From Lysobacterales bacterium CG_4_10_14_3_um_filter_64_11 (GTDB lineage Bacteria; Pseudomonadota; Gammaproteobacteria; Xanthomonadales; Xanthomonadaceae): a DNA stretch of 11,279 nt. Location: contig PFJA01000175.1 of the NCBI GenBank assembly GCA_002782905.1, positions 1 through 11,279 on the forward strand, written 5' to 3'. Shown in pieces: positions 1 to 9,400 of this stretch (position 1 is its first letter; every line of letters begins with the position of its first letter). The translations under genes were made by a program, and so were the position numbers. The notes under the pieces are model-generated. The model ran no database searches. It saw only the letters and a list, made by a program, of their open reading frames with translations, and was not told the DNA's origin.

Positions 1-190
1 TTCCGCAACGCAGCGCGATTGCGGCTCGACGGGGCTCGGCACCGCCGCGTTTGGCATGCAGCTTGCCAGGCAGTGGATGGCCGCGGCTTGTTGGCGACCG
101 CGTGTGACCGCGGATATGGGGTGCTCGGGGCTTCGCCGGTGAATTTGATGGGGCTTTGCAGCACGAGACCACACGTGCCAACCGAACAAA
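1..190. other. Unassigned left edge
   Basis: I recognise no gene here. A plus-strand frame from 2 to 142 is open from the window edge to a TGA with G/C-rich third positions, so it could be the last ~46 codons of a gene starting outside the window. It has no motif I can name, and the frame one base earlier is equally open but runs through the terminator hairpin at 191-216, so openness alone is weak evidence. The area may simply be intergenic. Confidence 0.3.
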
Positions 191-216
191 AGCGAGCCGC
201 CCGAAGGCGGCTCGCT
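191..216 (-). terminator. Intrinsic terminator of the TonB receptor gene
   Basis: Perfect 11-bp stem: 191-201 pairs with 206-216 around the loop CGAA (202-205), built on the core GCGAGCCGCC. Read on the minus strand, the stem is followed by TTTGTTCGG, a short U-rich tail. It lies 23 nt past the receptor stop codon at 240-242, which is the expected place for the receptor's own terminator. The tail is short, so efficiency is uncertain, but the stem is very stable. Confidence 0.8.
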
Positions 217-239
217 GATTCCACACAAAACACGAGACC

Positions 240-1205
240 TCAGAAGACCAGGCGTCCGCTAAAGCGAACCGTGCGCGGGGGCAGAAAGCCGGTCGGATCC
301 CCAAACGTCGGCCGCGACTGACCACTGTCGAAGGTGCCGAACTCGTTCCGGTCGGTAACGTCTTCCGAGTTGAACACATTGAAGATGTCAATGGTGAAGC
401 CGAGACGTATATTTTCCGGAAGGTCCAACTCAGGTACATACGAGAACTTCAGATCGACGTTTTTCGTCCATTCACTTTTCATCACCGAACCACGAGGTGT
501 CAGCACAGTGCCATTGCCATCCAGGTCGCAGAAGAAGGAAGCGGCACCGAATTGCTGCGCAATATCATCCGTTGGATGCACGCCCTGGCAACCGAAGTGC
601 CGTGGTGACTGCACGGTGACGTTGGCGCCGACGGTGAAGTTCTCGGTGATCTGGTAGCCGCCGAACAACTTGAAGGTATGCTGGCGATCATTCGGCAAAC
701 GGCCCTGAATGCCATCCGTCAGGCCCCGGGTATCGAAGTCCTGGGTCAGACCGGAATCCGTCTGGCCATTGTCGGATTTGACAGCCCCTTCGTAATTACC
801 GCGCAAGCGGCCCCATACATAGGAGCCCTGCAACGACCAGCCGTCACTGAACGCACGTTCTGCGGTCAATTCGAACGCCGTATAGCGCCGTCGCACCTTT
901 GGAACACCCACTTGATCGGCCGTCAAATTGACTTCCACCAGACCATCGCCATCTGCGTCACCACCGAGAAGAGCCAATGCATCCCCCGGCAGCCCTGCCG
1001 CATCTGTGAAGAAGCTGACATCGCTGCCGGGGTTGAACAGGATGAATTGCGTGAAGCCGCCAAACGAGTCCGCCATGTCATCGACATTAAGTCCGTTATC
1101 GGCAGCGAAGTTGAGCATGCCGCGATCGATCGCGCCGTCCTCGATACCTGCACGCAGCTTGCGGTGAATGCCCTTGATGCCGAATGTCCATAGATCAATG
1201 GTCTT
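240..1205 (-). pseudogene. C-terminal part of TonB-dependent receptor, beyond an in-frame amber codon
   Basis: This is the remainder of the gene at 1206-3323, in the same reading frame. The first 30 codons after the amber (1205-1116) are uninterrupted and read as barrel sequence (LWTFGIKGIHRKLRAGIED). The longest ATG-initiated piece starts at 1118 and gives 292 residues. It carries alternating outer-membrane strand patterns (ELTAERAFSDGWSLQGSYVW, FKLFGGYQITENFTVGANV, IRLGFTIDIFNVFNSED) and ends SGRLVF. A C-terminal Phe preceded by alternating hydrophobics is the classic outer-membrane barrel end recognised by the Bam machinery. I see no further stop or frameshift, so decay, if real, is recent or limited to one base. 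Without readthrough this part would not be made as a functional barrel, because it lacks signal peptide and plug. The terminator at 191-216 follows it. Confidence 0.85.
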
Positions 1206-3323
1206 CTAAAAGCCGAGGATGTATTCATCCTGACTCTGTCCCTTCAGGTTTTGGCTGACCAAAGTGCGCGGGTCCTGGATGCCCAACGGCGATACCTGGT
1301 CCTGACCGAAGAACTGCCCAATAATTGGCGTGTCATCGGCGTTGAGCCCATCCAGCAAGAACCAGTCGTGCAGGAATATCTCGGATCCGGCCAAACGCAC
1401 GTTGGAATTGTTCGCCACACCGAGATGGGTACGGCCATAGAAGCCGTACACCCGGCTGGTGCCGTCGCCGAAGGTGTCGAAGGTGAAGCCGTTACGGAAG
1501 TCGAACTGGTTGTTCAGCGTCACGAATGGCGAGCCATCAATGGCGTTGTTGACCGAGTCTTCGGTCCGTACACCCAGGTTCAGGGTCAACCGATCATTGA
1601 CCGTCCAGCGATCTTCCAGATACAGGGCTTCGTGCTCGGTGGTGAACGATCCGCCGGTGGTGCGGGTGCGGACACGCACCACGTCCTGCCCAGCCGTGGA
1701 ACCGGTCGGGTCGAAACGCGAGGGAATGCCGTTAGCAAAATAGGCGTAGTAGACCCCACCCGAGTTGCTCGATGACTCTGTCGAGCCCAGGTTTTCGTGC
1801 TCGAAACCGAGCCGGAACTTGTGGTCGCCGAAGAAATCGTCGAGATAGATGTCCGCGTCGAAGCGGTACTCTTCGCGCTGGTCGTTGTTTTCCGGCGTCA
1901 CAGTAAAGTTGGCCCAATCGCCGAGATCCTGCCGACTGCCACTACGAAAATCGATGATGACCGGGTTGCCGTCCTTGTCTGAGGTTTCATCGACTCGCGC
2001 ATTGCTCTTGCCGTACAGGCCGGTAACCGTCAACCAGTCGCGGATCACACCGGTGTACTTGATGATGTCGGTGTTGCCGCCGAGGTTCTGCGTGATCACG
2101 CCGCGGGCGCTACCGACCACACGGGCATCGCGATCAAAATTCGACGCCATATCTTTGGTGCTGTGCGAATCGTCGATGTGGGTCCAGGTGAACGAATGAC
2201 GTCCCCAATCGTCGCTGTCGTACAACACGCCATCGATGTTGAAGCCCCAGAACGGGTCGCCATCTTTGACGTCATCAACGGTCGTGTTGCTGAAGTTGGT
2301 GAAATCCTCAGAACGGAAGTTGACCAAGCCATAGAAAAAGAGACGATCCTTGATCAGCGCACCGCTGGCCCAGAGATTGGTCTCGACGATATCCACCTTG
2401 TCGTCAGAGCGGAAAACGTCTGTTGTGTCTGGCTGGTGCGCGCGCATGTTGTCGGGCGTGTAGTAAATGGCGGAACCCAGTTCCAAATCGTTGCTGCCGC
2501 TGCGCGTAACCACGCTCGTGATACCACCGGTAGCACGTCCGTACTCCGCTTGGAAGCCGCCGGTCTTGACATCAACCTGCTGGAAAAACTCGAACGGGAT
2601 GTCGTTCATCAAGTTCAGGAAGCGGCGCGGGTCGGTGGCGTTGTAGCCGTTGATCAGGTATACATTTTCCGCGACCGACGATCCAGCGAACGAAGGCAGG
2701 TTGCCGAACGCGGTATCGCCCCGGCTGGTGCCAGGTGCCAACAAGGCAGCGTCAGTGATATTGCGGGACAACGGCACCCGCGAGTACACCTGATCGATAT
2801 CGATATTGATGCCCGATTCCTGACTGTAATAATCTTTGGAAGTCGAGGTGGCGGCTTGACCGACGACCACGACCTGCTCCAAGGTCTTAGCATTTGCGTC
2901 GCCAGTTATGGTGAAGCCCAAGGTCTGCACCGTGCCCGCCGAAACCCTCACCGCGCGCGTCGCGTCGCCGACCGTGGCCATGTAATCGCCATTGGCCAAA
3001 CGACCAAAACGGAACACGCCATCGCTGCCGGTGGTTGAGGTGGCGCGGAAGCCACGGCTGGACTCGGTCAGCACCACGTCGATGCCGGCAACCGGGTTGC
3101 CGCTGTCATCGTTGACACGGCCGAAAATTTCGCCCGAGGTCGCATCTTGCGCGCGCACCTGTTGCGGTGCCAGCAAGGCAACGCCAGCGGTGGTCAATAG
3201 CGCCATCGGCGCACTGGCCGCCAGCAGGGTGGAAATGGCGAGCGCCAGTTTGTTCCGGTGTGTTGCCGGACTGGTACCCGAAACACGCCCCGTGACGGAG
3301 CGAACAGCAAATCGAGAGTTCAT
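1206..3323 (-). CDS. TonB-dependent receptor, Oar-like, truncated at an amber codon
   Basis: Outer-membrane TonB-dependent transporter of the Oar/carboxypeptidase-regulatory-domain class; the substrate cannot be told from sequence. The start is ATG at 3323, with GGGGG about 8 nt upstream as a modest ribosome-binding site. Residues 1-58 form a long signal peptide with a hydrophobic core (about 26-52) and likely cleavage after VRA. About 63-140 is a carboxypeptidase-regulatory-like beta-sandwich (GEIFGRVNDDSGNPVAGIDV). A TonB-box-like segment (LEQVVVVG) lies near 148-155. The plug follows (SRNITDAALLAPGTSRGDTA; VAENVYLINGYNATDPR; VDVKTGGFQAEYGRATGGI), then barrel strands. The frame ends ...QDEYILGF, then TAG, which sits in the middle of a barrel strand. 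The full frame to 240 would encode 1027 residues, usual for this class, so 705 residues is a truncation. One base change (CAG Gln to TAG) explains it. It is a monocistronic unit with its own promoter candidate (3406-3435) and terminator (191-216). Confidence 0.9.
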   Translation of the reverse strand: MNSRFAVRSVTGRVSGTSPATHRNKLALAISTLLAASAPMALLTTAGVALLAPQQVRAQDATSGEIFGRVNDDSGNPVAGIDVVLTESSRGFRATSTTGSDGVFRFGRLANGDYMATVGDATRAVRVSAGTVQTLGFTITGDANAKTLEQVVVVGQAATSTSKDYYSQESGINIDIDQVYSRVPLSRNITDAALLAPGTSRGDTAFGNLPSFAGSSVAENVYLINGYNATDPRRFLNLMNDIPFEFFQQVDVKTGGFQAEYGRATGGITSVVTRSGSNDLELGSAIYYTPDNMRAHQPDTTDVFRSDDKVDIVETNLWASGALIKDRLFFYGLVNFRSEDFTNFSNTTVDDVKDGDPFWGFNIDGVLYDSDDWGRHSFTWTHIDDSHSTKDMASNFDRDARVVGSARGVITQNLGGNTDIIKYTGVIRDWLTVTGLYGKSNARVDETSDKDGNPVIIDFRSGSRQDLGDWANFTVTPENNDQREEYRFDADIYLDDFFGDHKFRLGFEHENLGSTESSSNSGGVYYAYFANGIPSRFDPTGSTAGQDVVRVRTRTTGGSFTTEHEALYLEDRWTVNDRLTLNLGVRTEDSVNNAIDGSPFVTLNNQFDFRNGFTFDTFGDGTSRVYGFYGRTHLGVANNSNVRLAGSEIFLHDWFLLDGLNADDTPIIGQFFGQDQVSPLGIQDPRTLVSQNLKGQSQDEYILGF

Positions 3324-3405
3324 CGGTGCTACCCCCAGGATCAGTGATGAAGGTCAACTTGGCCACTTACGCAACCAAGGTCACAGTTCGGACCATGACC
3401 ACCGG

Positions 3406-3435
3406 ACTATACGCCTAAACGAAAAGTAAACGAAA
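3406..3435 (-). promoter_or_regulatory. Candidate promoter and direct-repeat operator of the receptor gene
   Basis: On the minus strand, TATAGT (3406-3411) makes a fair -10 element about 83 nt upstream of the receptor ATG. Where the -35 should lie there are two perfect 9-nt direct repeats, TAAACGAAA on the plus strand, at 3416-3424 and 3427-3435. Their 11-bp period is about one helical turn. No good TTGACA match exists, which fits a promoter needing an activator. The repeats are seen directly; the promoter and regulator role is inferred. Confidence 0.4.
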
Positions 3436-3600
3436 GTCCCGAACACCCCGGAATTCATGCCTTTTGGTACAGCGTTTTTCGCGCCGATGCCGTTCGTGCG
3501 CCGCCCGGGCGCTGGCGTGCCGACGTTTTCGCCAAAGCCCAAGATGCACGAATGCGGTTTTTGCTGGGAGTTCTTGCCAAGATGGCTGCACGTTTCCGTA

Positions 3601-3755
3601 GTGGGCAGAGCGCGGCGAAATCCATCACGACAGTCGCCCACACGGGAATCAGTGCCTTTGTGGGAGCTGGCCTTGCCGATTGTGCTTTTATGGAAGCCGA
3701 CCTGCCGGCGAACAGCGTTGCGAAGCTTCGCGCGCAGGCGCGCTCCCACACAAGT
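3601..3755. repeat. REP-like palindromic element cluster
   Basis: Three elements with a GTGGG-type head lie in alternating orientation. One is on the plus strand at about 3657-3676 (TTTGTGGGAGCTGGCCTTGCC). One is on the minus strand at about 3731-3753, reading TTGTGTGGGAGCGCGCCTG on that strand, with self-complementary GCGCGC arms and an adjacent palindrome GCGAAGCTTCGC (3720-3731). A more degenerate one is on the minus strand at about 3630-3643 (GTGTGGGCGACTGTC). The head resembles the REP family common in Pseudomonas and Lysobacterales. The facing pair at 3657-3753 has the REPIN arrangement, in which two REPs are mobilised by a RAYT transposase elsewhere in the genome. The rest of the gap (3436-3600 and 3756-3899) shows no gene I can support. 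Confidence 0.6.
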
Positions 3756-3819
3756 CGATCAGCGTTCTTCGCAGGAACCCTGCCAGATCAAGTCTGAGGC
3801 AGGTTGTGTGAGCGACCAA

Positions 3820-3841
3820 GCGCAGCGTCGGGGCGCTGCGC
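3820..3841. other. Intergenic hairpin downstream of the toxin gene
   Basis: An 8-bp perfect stem, GCGCAGCG (3820-3827) with CGCTGCGC (3834-3841), encloses the loop TCGGGG. It lies about 58 nt past the toxin stop codon on the minus strand. It could terminate the toxin-antitoxin transcript, but there is no U-tract on that side. An outer GGTTG/CAACC pair (3802-3806, 3841-3845) overlaps the stem by one base and cannot form at the same time in full. Confidence 0.35.
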
Positions 3842-3899
3842 AACCAAGAAATGCAGGCCCAGGTGTGACCTACGAAAGGCCAGGCTCGGCTGCGGTTGC

Positions 3900-4193
3900 T
3901 CAGTGCCCTGCTTCTTTTTGGTGCCCGAAGGCCAGCACATAAACCGCATCGTCGGCCAGCTCGTGGCGGTACAGCGCCACGTAGCCGCAGTCCCCGAACG
4001 CTATGACCAGTTCGCGCAGATCGATCAGCTCGGGTAACGGCCGGCCCATGTCCGGCGTTTTTTCCAGGGGCAGGAGTTGCCGATCAATAACCTGGCCGGC
4101 CCGCTTGGCCGTTTCGGGGGCCTTGCCGGTCAGGAACCGGCGACAGCGCTCCAAGCCCTGCGCCGCCCCTTCCGTGACGATTATTCGTAGCAC
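3900..4193 (-). CDS. Type II toxin of the RelE/ParE superfamily
   Basis: A 97-residue protein matching the size and pattern of chromosomal RelE/ParE toxins (plasmid-stabilisation family). It has an N-terminal strand (LRIIVTEGAAQGLERCRRFL) leading into two helices, then the conserved core GRPLPELIDLRELVIAFGDCGYVALYRHE, split here as GRPLPELIDL, RELVIAF and GYVALYRHE. The end is DDAVYVLAFGHQKEAGH, the usual C-terminal strand and tail. Members either cut mRNA on the ribosome or poison gyrase; the target cannot be assigned here. The start is GTG at 4193, which overlaps the antitoxin end by 13 nt, so translation is probably coupled. No strong ribosome-binding site is visible, as usual for coupled toxins. 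The final residue is His where I would expect Tyr in related proteins; the effect is unknown. Confidence 0.85.
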   Translation of the reverse strand: MLRIIVTEGAAQGLERCRRFLTGKAPETAKRAGQVIDRQLLPLEKTPDMGRPLPELIDLRELVIAFGDCGYVALYRHELADDAVYVLAFGHQKEAGH

Positions 4194-4453
4194 CCAGGCG
4201 CTGTCTTTTCGTCATCGGTGCCCCACGTGTTCAACCAAGTGCGGACTTCAGCGCCGCTCAGGTGGCGCCCGGTGTCCTGATAGGCGGCCCACGACGCCAA
4301 GGCTTCCTGTTTGAAGCTCTCGCGCGCTTCTTCGCGCTGCACGTACTGTTCGATTGCTTCGAGCATGATCCAGTGCGCCGAGCGCCGACGCTGGCTGGCG
4401 AGCTGCTGGACGCGGCCTTTCAGGCCATCGTCGATCTTGAGCGATGTCGCCAT
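4181..4453 (-). CDS. CopG-family ribbon-helix-helix antitoxin
   Basis: A 90-residue protein. Its N-terminus (ATSLKIDDGLKGRVQQLA) is a ribbon-helix-helix DNA-binding fold: a short strand pairs in the dimer to form the DNA-reading ribbon, followed by helices RRRSAHWIMLEAIEQYV. The rest (about 45-90, rich in E and A, with an ASWAAYQDTGRHLSGAEVRTWL segment cut here at WL) would be the toxin-binding extension. It neutralises the RelE/ParE toxin encoded immediately downstream and typically represses the shared promoter with the toxin as corepressor. The start is ATG at 4453. A perfect palindrome centred 19 nt upstream (4465-4479) is a likely binding site. There is no clear ribosome-binding site; see the operator entry. 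The gene overlaps the toxin by 13 nt, so the two form one transcription unit. Confidence 0.88.
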   Translation of the reverse strand: MATSLKIDDGLKGRVQQLASQRRRSAHWIMLEAIEQYVQREEARESFKQEALASWAAYQDTGRHLSGAEVRTWLNTWGTDDEKTAPGCYE

Positions 4454-4464
4454 GGCTGGGACTT

Positions 4465-4479
4465 TATTACACGGTAATA
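4465..4479 (-). promoter_or_regulatory. Palindromic operator and promoter candidate of the toxin-antitoxin unit
   Basis: Perfect inverted repeat TATTAC-ACG-GTAATA on the plus strand, in an otherwise GC-rich region. On the minus strand it contains TAATAA, a fair -10 element, only 10 nt before the antitoxin ATG. TTGGCG, 15 nt further up, could be a weak -35. If this -10 is used, transcription would begin about 3 nt before the ATG, giving a nearly leaderless mRNA, which would fit the missing ribosome-binding site. Autorepression by the ribbon-helix-helix dimer is the family norm; the site assignment is inference. Confidence 0.6.
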
Positions 4480-4483
4480 CCTG

Positions 4484-4524
4484 ACGCCAATGTAACCCCT
4501 GCCTGCTGCACGGTCCATTGGCGT
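4484..4524. repeat. 9-bp inverted repeat upstream of the toxin-antitoxin promoter
   Basis: ACGCCAATG (4484-4492) and its exact complement CATTGGCGT (4516-4524) are separated by 23 nt. The arm nearer the gene overlaps the weak -35 candidate. It may be a second operator pair or a hairpin. The gap between the toxin-antitoxin unit and icd (4454-4644) otherwise shows nothing I recognise. Confidence 0.4.
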
Positions 4525-4644
4525 GCTTGGCCCGCGCTAAAGCAGGCGCACGTAGACCTCAGCGGCGTTGCCGATGCCGCACCGGCGGCAGCAGAGGCCG
4601 GAACGGTCATGCCTGTGTGCCTGCCGTTGCGGGTGAGCGAAACC

Positions 4645-4672
4645 ACGAAGGCCGCCTTTCGGCGGCCTTCGT
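4645..4672 (-). terminator. Intrinsic terminator of icd
   Basis: A 12-bp stem: 4645-4656 pairs with 4661-4672 around the loop TTTC (GAAGGCCGCC core). It lies 27 nt past the icd stop codon. Read on the minus strand, TGGTTTCGC follows; on the plus strand the stem is followed by TTCG. The tail is only weakly U-rich, but the position and stem stability support a terminator. Confidence 0.75.
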
Positions 4673-4699
4673 TTCGAATGCATCACTGGACGCTGCGGC

Positions 4700-6028
<1,329 letters not shown>

Positions 6029-6192
6029 GGGTTACTCCCGAGGGTGAACGGTGCCGCGCCGATGCCTCTGGCACGGTGGGATGCTGCGGTTGCCTTTGAA
6101 AAACGCTCTATTGTCGCGGTTCTTGCGCCCGAGGTGAAGCGGCAAACAACGACATTGCGTCGATCGAGGCAAGCGCTGAGTAACTGGGGTTT

Positions 6193-6240
6193 CGTCATTC
6201 CAGCGACAGGCTCTGGATTCCGGCTTTCGCTGGAATGACG
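6193..6240. repeat. Dispersed GTCATTCC palindromic repeat
   Basis: CGTCATTCCAGCG (6193-6205) and its perfect complement CGCTGGAATGACG (6228-6240) flank a 22-nt centre containing CTGGATTCCGG. This is the GTCATTCC...GGAATGAC type of small palindrome found in many copies in proteobacterial genomes. It lies between the divergent icd and SNF2 genes. It can fold into a stable hairpin; on either strand it may act as a terminator-like or insulating structure. It overlaps the ATG at 6235, another reason to reject that start for the SNF2 gene. Confidence 0.75.
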
Positions 6241-6444
6241 CAAAGCGTGGCGTGGGTAACCGCCAACCCGTGTGCGGCGCCCCCACCTCCAGCCGCCGCG
6301 CTACAAGTTCGGCTTTCTTTTGCGAACGTTGCGACCTTTGCGGGCCACTCGCTGTCCCCGAGGTTACATCTTCAAAACGCGGTAGTCGTGTGCTGGCACC
6401 CGGACGCGTTATGCTTGTCGATTGCCTGCACGATTTTGTATCGC
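6241..6444. other. Non-coding upstream region of the SNF2 gene
   Basis: With 6029-6192 this completes the 416-bp gap between icd and the SNF2 gene. The SNF2 frame is open back to 6235, but the encoded residues (for example a run CAAPPPPAAA) look non-coding. A TATGCT hexamer (6410-6415) could be a -10 element for the SNF2 gene, but I see no matching -35. On the icd side GACAATAG (minus strand, about 6109-6116) is a weak -10 candidate. I recognise no RNA gene. Confidence 0.4.
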
Positions 6445-9400
6445 ATGGACAGTCAGGAATTGCATCGCTTGTTGACGCGCGAGCCGTGGCGGCAGCACTT
6501 CGACCCATCACTGCTGCATCGCGGCCTGGATCTGGTGCGCGCCGGCGAAGTGCGGGTGCTGCAACACGTGGCTGGTGAGAGCGGCGATGATGTCTGGTTG
6601 GCGCGTATTGGCCGCAATGTCAGCAACAGCTTTGAATGCCAGGTCGAGGCGCCGCCTGCCGGCAGCCAGGCCGGCGTCCGCCTGTCGTGCGGTTGTCGGC
6701 GGCAGGCGCTGTGCGAGCATGCGGCGGCCTTGCTCACCTATATGAGCCTGGTCCCGGCGAGCAGTTGGTTTCATGCCGACGATGAATCCGCGATCTCCGG
6801 CGGCGCCACGCTGGCGCGCTGGGATCGCTGGTTCGACGAGGTGTCCACCCGCACCCGGCGGCCGGCGACTGCGGCCGCGCAGCGGGTGTTCGGGCTGATG
6901 TTGCGTGGCCAATCGCACCCTGAATATTCGATCACCGCGCCCTGGAAATCGCCCGAACCGCACTTGGCTTCGATCCCGCGGCTGTTGGCGGCGCCAGTGT
7001 GGCTGCGACCGGGCAAGCGTGGCGATGCACTGGTCGACCCACAGGGGTTGCACTTGAGCGAGATGGGTGCGGAACCGGCACCCGCGGAAGGTTGGCCCGA
7101 CGAAGCACTGGGCGCGCTCAGCGTGCTGTTGAGCGATGCCGATGTCAGCCATGGTGCGTTGCGGCTTACCGCGATCACGGCGCGCCAGCACGAGCACGCC
7201 ATGGAGCAATTGATGGCGCGCTACCCGGTCTATTTTGAGAAGGCCAGTGCCGGCGCCTTGCGCCGGGCCGAAGACCGGCAACTGCAATTGCGCTGGCAAG
7301 ACCAGGACGACGGCAGCCAGCGCTTGGCCGTGGCCATCGCCGATGGCGACCACCTGCACCTGCTGCGCGCCGCGAACTACTGGTACGTCGATGGCAAAAC
7401 CCGCTGCTACGGCCGTGTGCAGGGCAATGCCAATCTGCTGGAAGCACTCGCCGATGCGCCGAATCTGGAACCCGAGGAGGTCGCCGGTTTCAGCACCCAT
7501 GTCGCCAGCCGTGGCGCCACGCTGCAATTGCCCGCCCCCAACCCGCGCGGAACGGTTGCACTGCTGGAGCAGCCGCCGATGCCGGTGCTGGTGTTGCGGC
7601 GGGTGCGCAACTGGCCGGTCAACAGCCACGGCCACATGGTGAACAAGCGCATCGAAGTGGGTTGCGCGCGGTTGTTTTTCGACTATGGCCCGGCTCGCGT
7701 CGACGCCATGGACTATCGTCCGGTAGTGCGCAAGATGCAAAACGGCACGGTCTATGAAGTCGTGCGAACCGCGCTTGCCGAGCAGGCAGCAAGCAAACGC
7801 CTGCACGACAGCAAGCTGGTGGATGCCGTCGAGCTGTATTACCAACAATCTGGCGGATATGCGGTGGTGGAGCACGGCGACTGGGTGTTGTCGCTCGGCG
7901 CACGCAAGCCGCCCGCGGCACCGGAAGCCTGGCAGCCGGTATTGCAGCAACTCACGCAAGCCGGCTTTCGCATTGAGTTTGCCGATGACTTTCCGCGCGA
8001 TCGGTTGGTGCAAACCGGCGACTGGCATGCCGAACTGGCGGTCGATGGCAACGGCTGGTTCGACCTGCAGTTGGGTATCGAGGTCGACGGCGAGCGCATC
8101 GATCTGTTGCCGATTCTGCGCCGCGTGCTGGCCGATCCGGAGTTTCCGCAGCAACCTTACCCCGGCGAGAAGCCCGACGCCACGTGGCGAGTGCTGGTCG
8201 ACGAACAGCGCAGCGCCGAGCTGCCGTTGCAACGCCTGCGCGAGCTGACCGAACCGCTGCTGGAATGGCTGCAATCCGAAACCGGCCCATCGCTGCGCCT
8301 GCACCGCACCCAGGCTGAGAATCTGGCGCGGCTAGCTGATCGCGATGTGCTGCACTGGCGCGGCGGCGACATGCTGCGTGCGCGTATCGACAGCCTGCGC
8401 GCAAGCGCACGCCGCGAAATCGACACGCCGGATGGGTTCACCGCGCCGCTGCGGCCGTACCAACGCGAAGGCTTGGCGTGGCTCGACTTCCTCGCCGATG
8501 CAGGCCTCGGCGGCGTGCTCGCCGATGACATGGGGCTGGGCAAAACCGTGCAAGTGTTGGCGCATCTGCTGCTGGAAAAACGCGGCGGACGCCTCGACCA
8601 GCCGGCGCTGGTGGTGTGTCCGACCAGCCTGGTCGGCAACTGGCGCGACGAGGCCGCGCGCTTCACCCCGGAACTGCGCGTGCTGGTGATCCACGGTGCC
8701 GCCCGCGCCGACGCCTACGACGACATCGGCAACAACGATGTGGTGATCACCACCTACCCGCTGTTGCCACGCGATCGCGAACGTTTGATCGCGCAGCAAT
8801 TCAGCCTGTTGATCGTCGATGAAGCGCAGGCGATCAAGAACGCGCGCAGCCAGGCCGCGCAGGTGGTGCGCGAGATTCCGGCGCGGCGGCGTCTGGCGAT
8901 GACCGGCACGCCGCTGGAAAATCACCTCGGCGAATTGTGGGCGCAATTCGATGCGGTGGAGCCGGGCCTGCTCGGCAGCGAACGCCAGTTCACCCGGCTG
9001 TATCGCACCCCGATCGAAAAACAGGGTGACAGCGAGCGTCAGCAGCGCCTGAACCAGCGCATCGGCACCTTGCTGTTGCGCCGTCGCAAGGAAGATGTGC
9101 TGTCCGATCTGCCGGCGAAAACCGAAATCGTGCGGCGCATCGAACTGGAAGGCGATCAACGCAACTTCTACGAATCGCTGCGCCTGGCGCAGCACGAGCG
9201 GGTGCGCGAAGCGGTGCGTGAACGCGGCCTCAACCAGTCCGGCATCATCGTGCTCGATGCCCTGCTCAAACTGCGGCAGGTATGTTGCGACCCGGGCCTG
9301 GTCAAGCTGGCCAGTGCCAAAAAAGTGAAAGCCTCGGCCAAGCGCGAGGCGTTGCACGAACTGCTCGAAGGCTTGCTCGGCGAAGGCCGGCGGGTGCTGC

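Noticed and set aside
1206..1208. Programmed recoding (pyrrolysine or stop-codon readthrough) at the receptor amber codon
   Set aside because: Nothing nearby suggests a recoding signal, and TonB receptors of this kind are not known to use one. A simple CAG to TAG change is the economical explanation, though suppression cannot be excluded.
2163..3038. 291-codon plus-strand frame opposite the TonB receptor
   Set aside because: It lies wholly within receptor plug and barrel coding sequence and shows no family features.
3381..3749. Possible 122-residue minus-strand protein across the receptor promoter and REP region
   Set aside because: It is read straight through the REP-like elements and the promoter candidate; its composition is typical of translated REP DNA.
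6235..6444. Upstream ATG at 6235 as the start of the SNF2 protein, adding 70 residues
   Set aside because: The start lies inside the dispersed palindrome, and the added residues look like translated non-coding DNA. The ATG at 6445 begins the folded N-terminus leading into the SWIM finger.
6508..8304. Long open frame antisense to the SNF2 gene (and a similar one at 8332-9666)
   Set aside because: Mirror-image frames of a GC-rich gene. The plus strand has unmistakable SWIM and SNF2 motifs; the antisense products are rich in R, H, Q and A without motifs.
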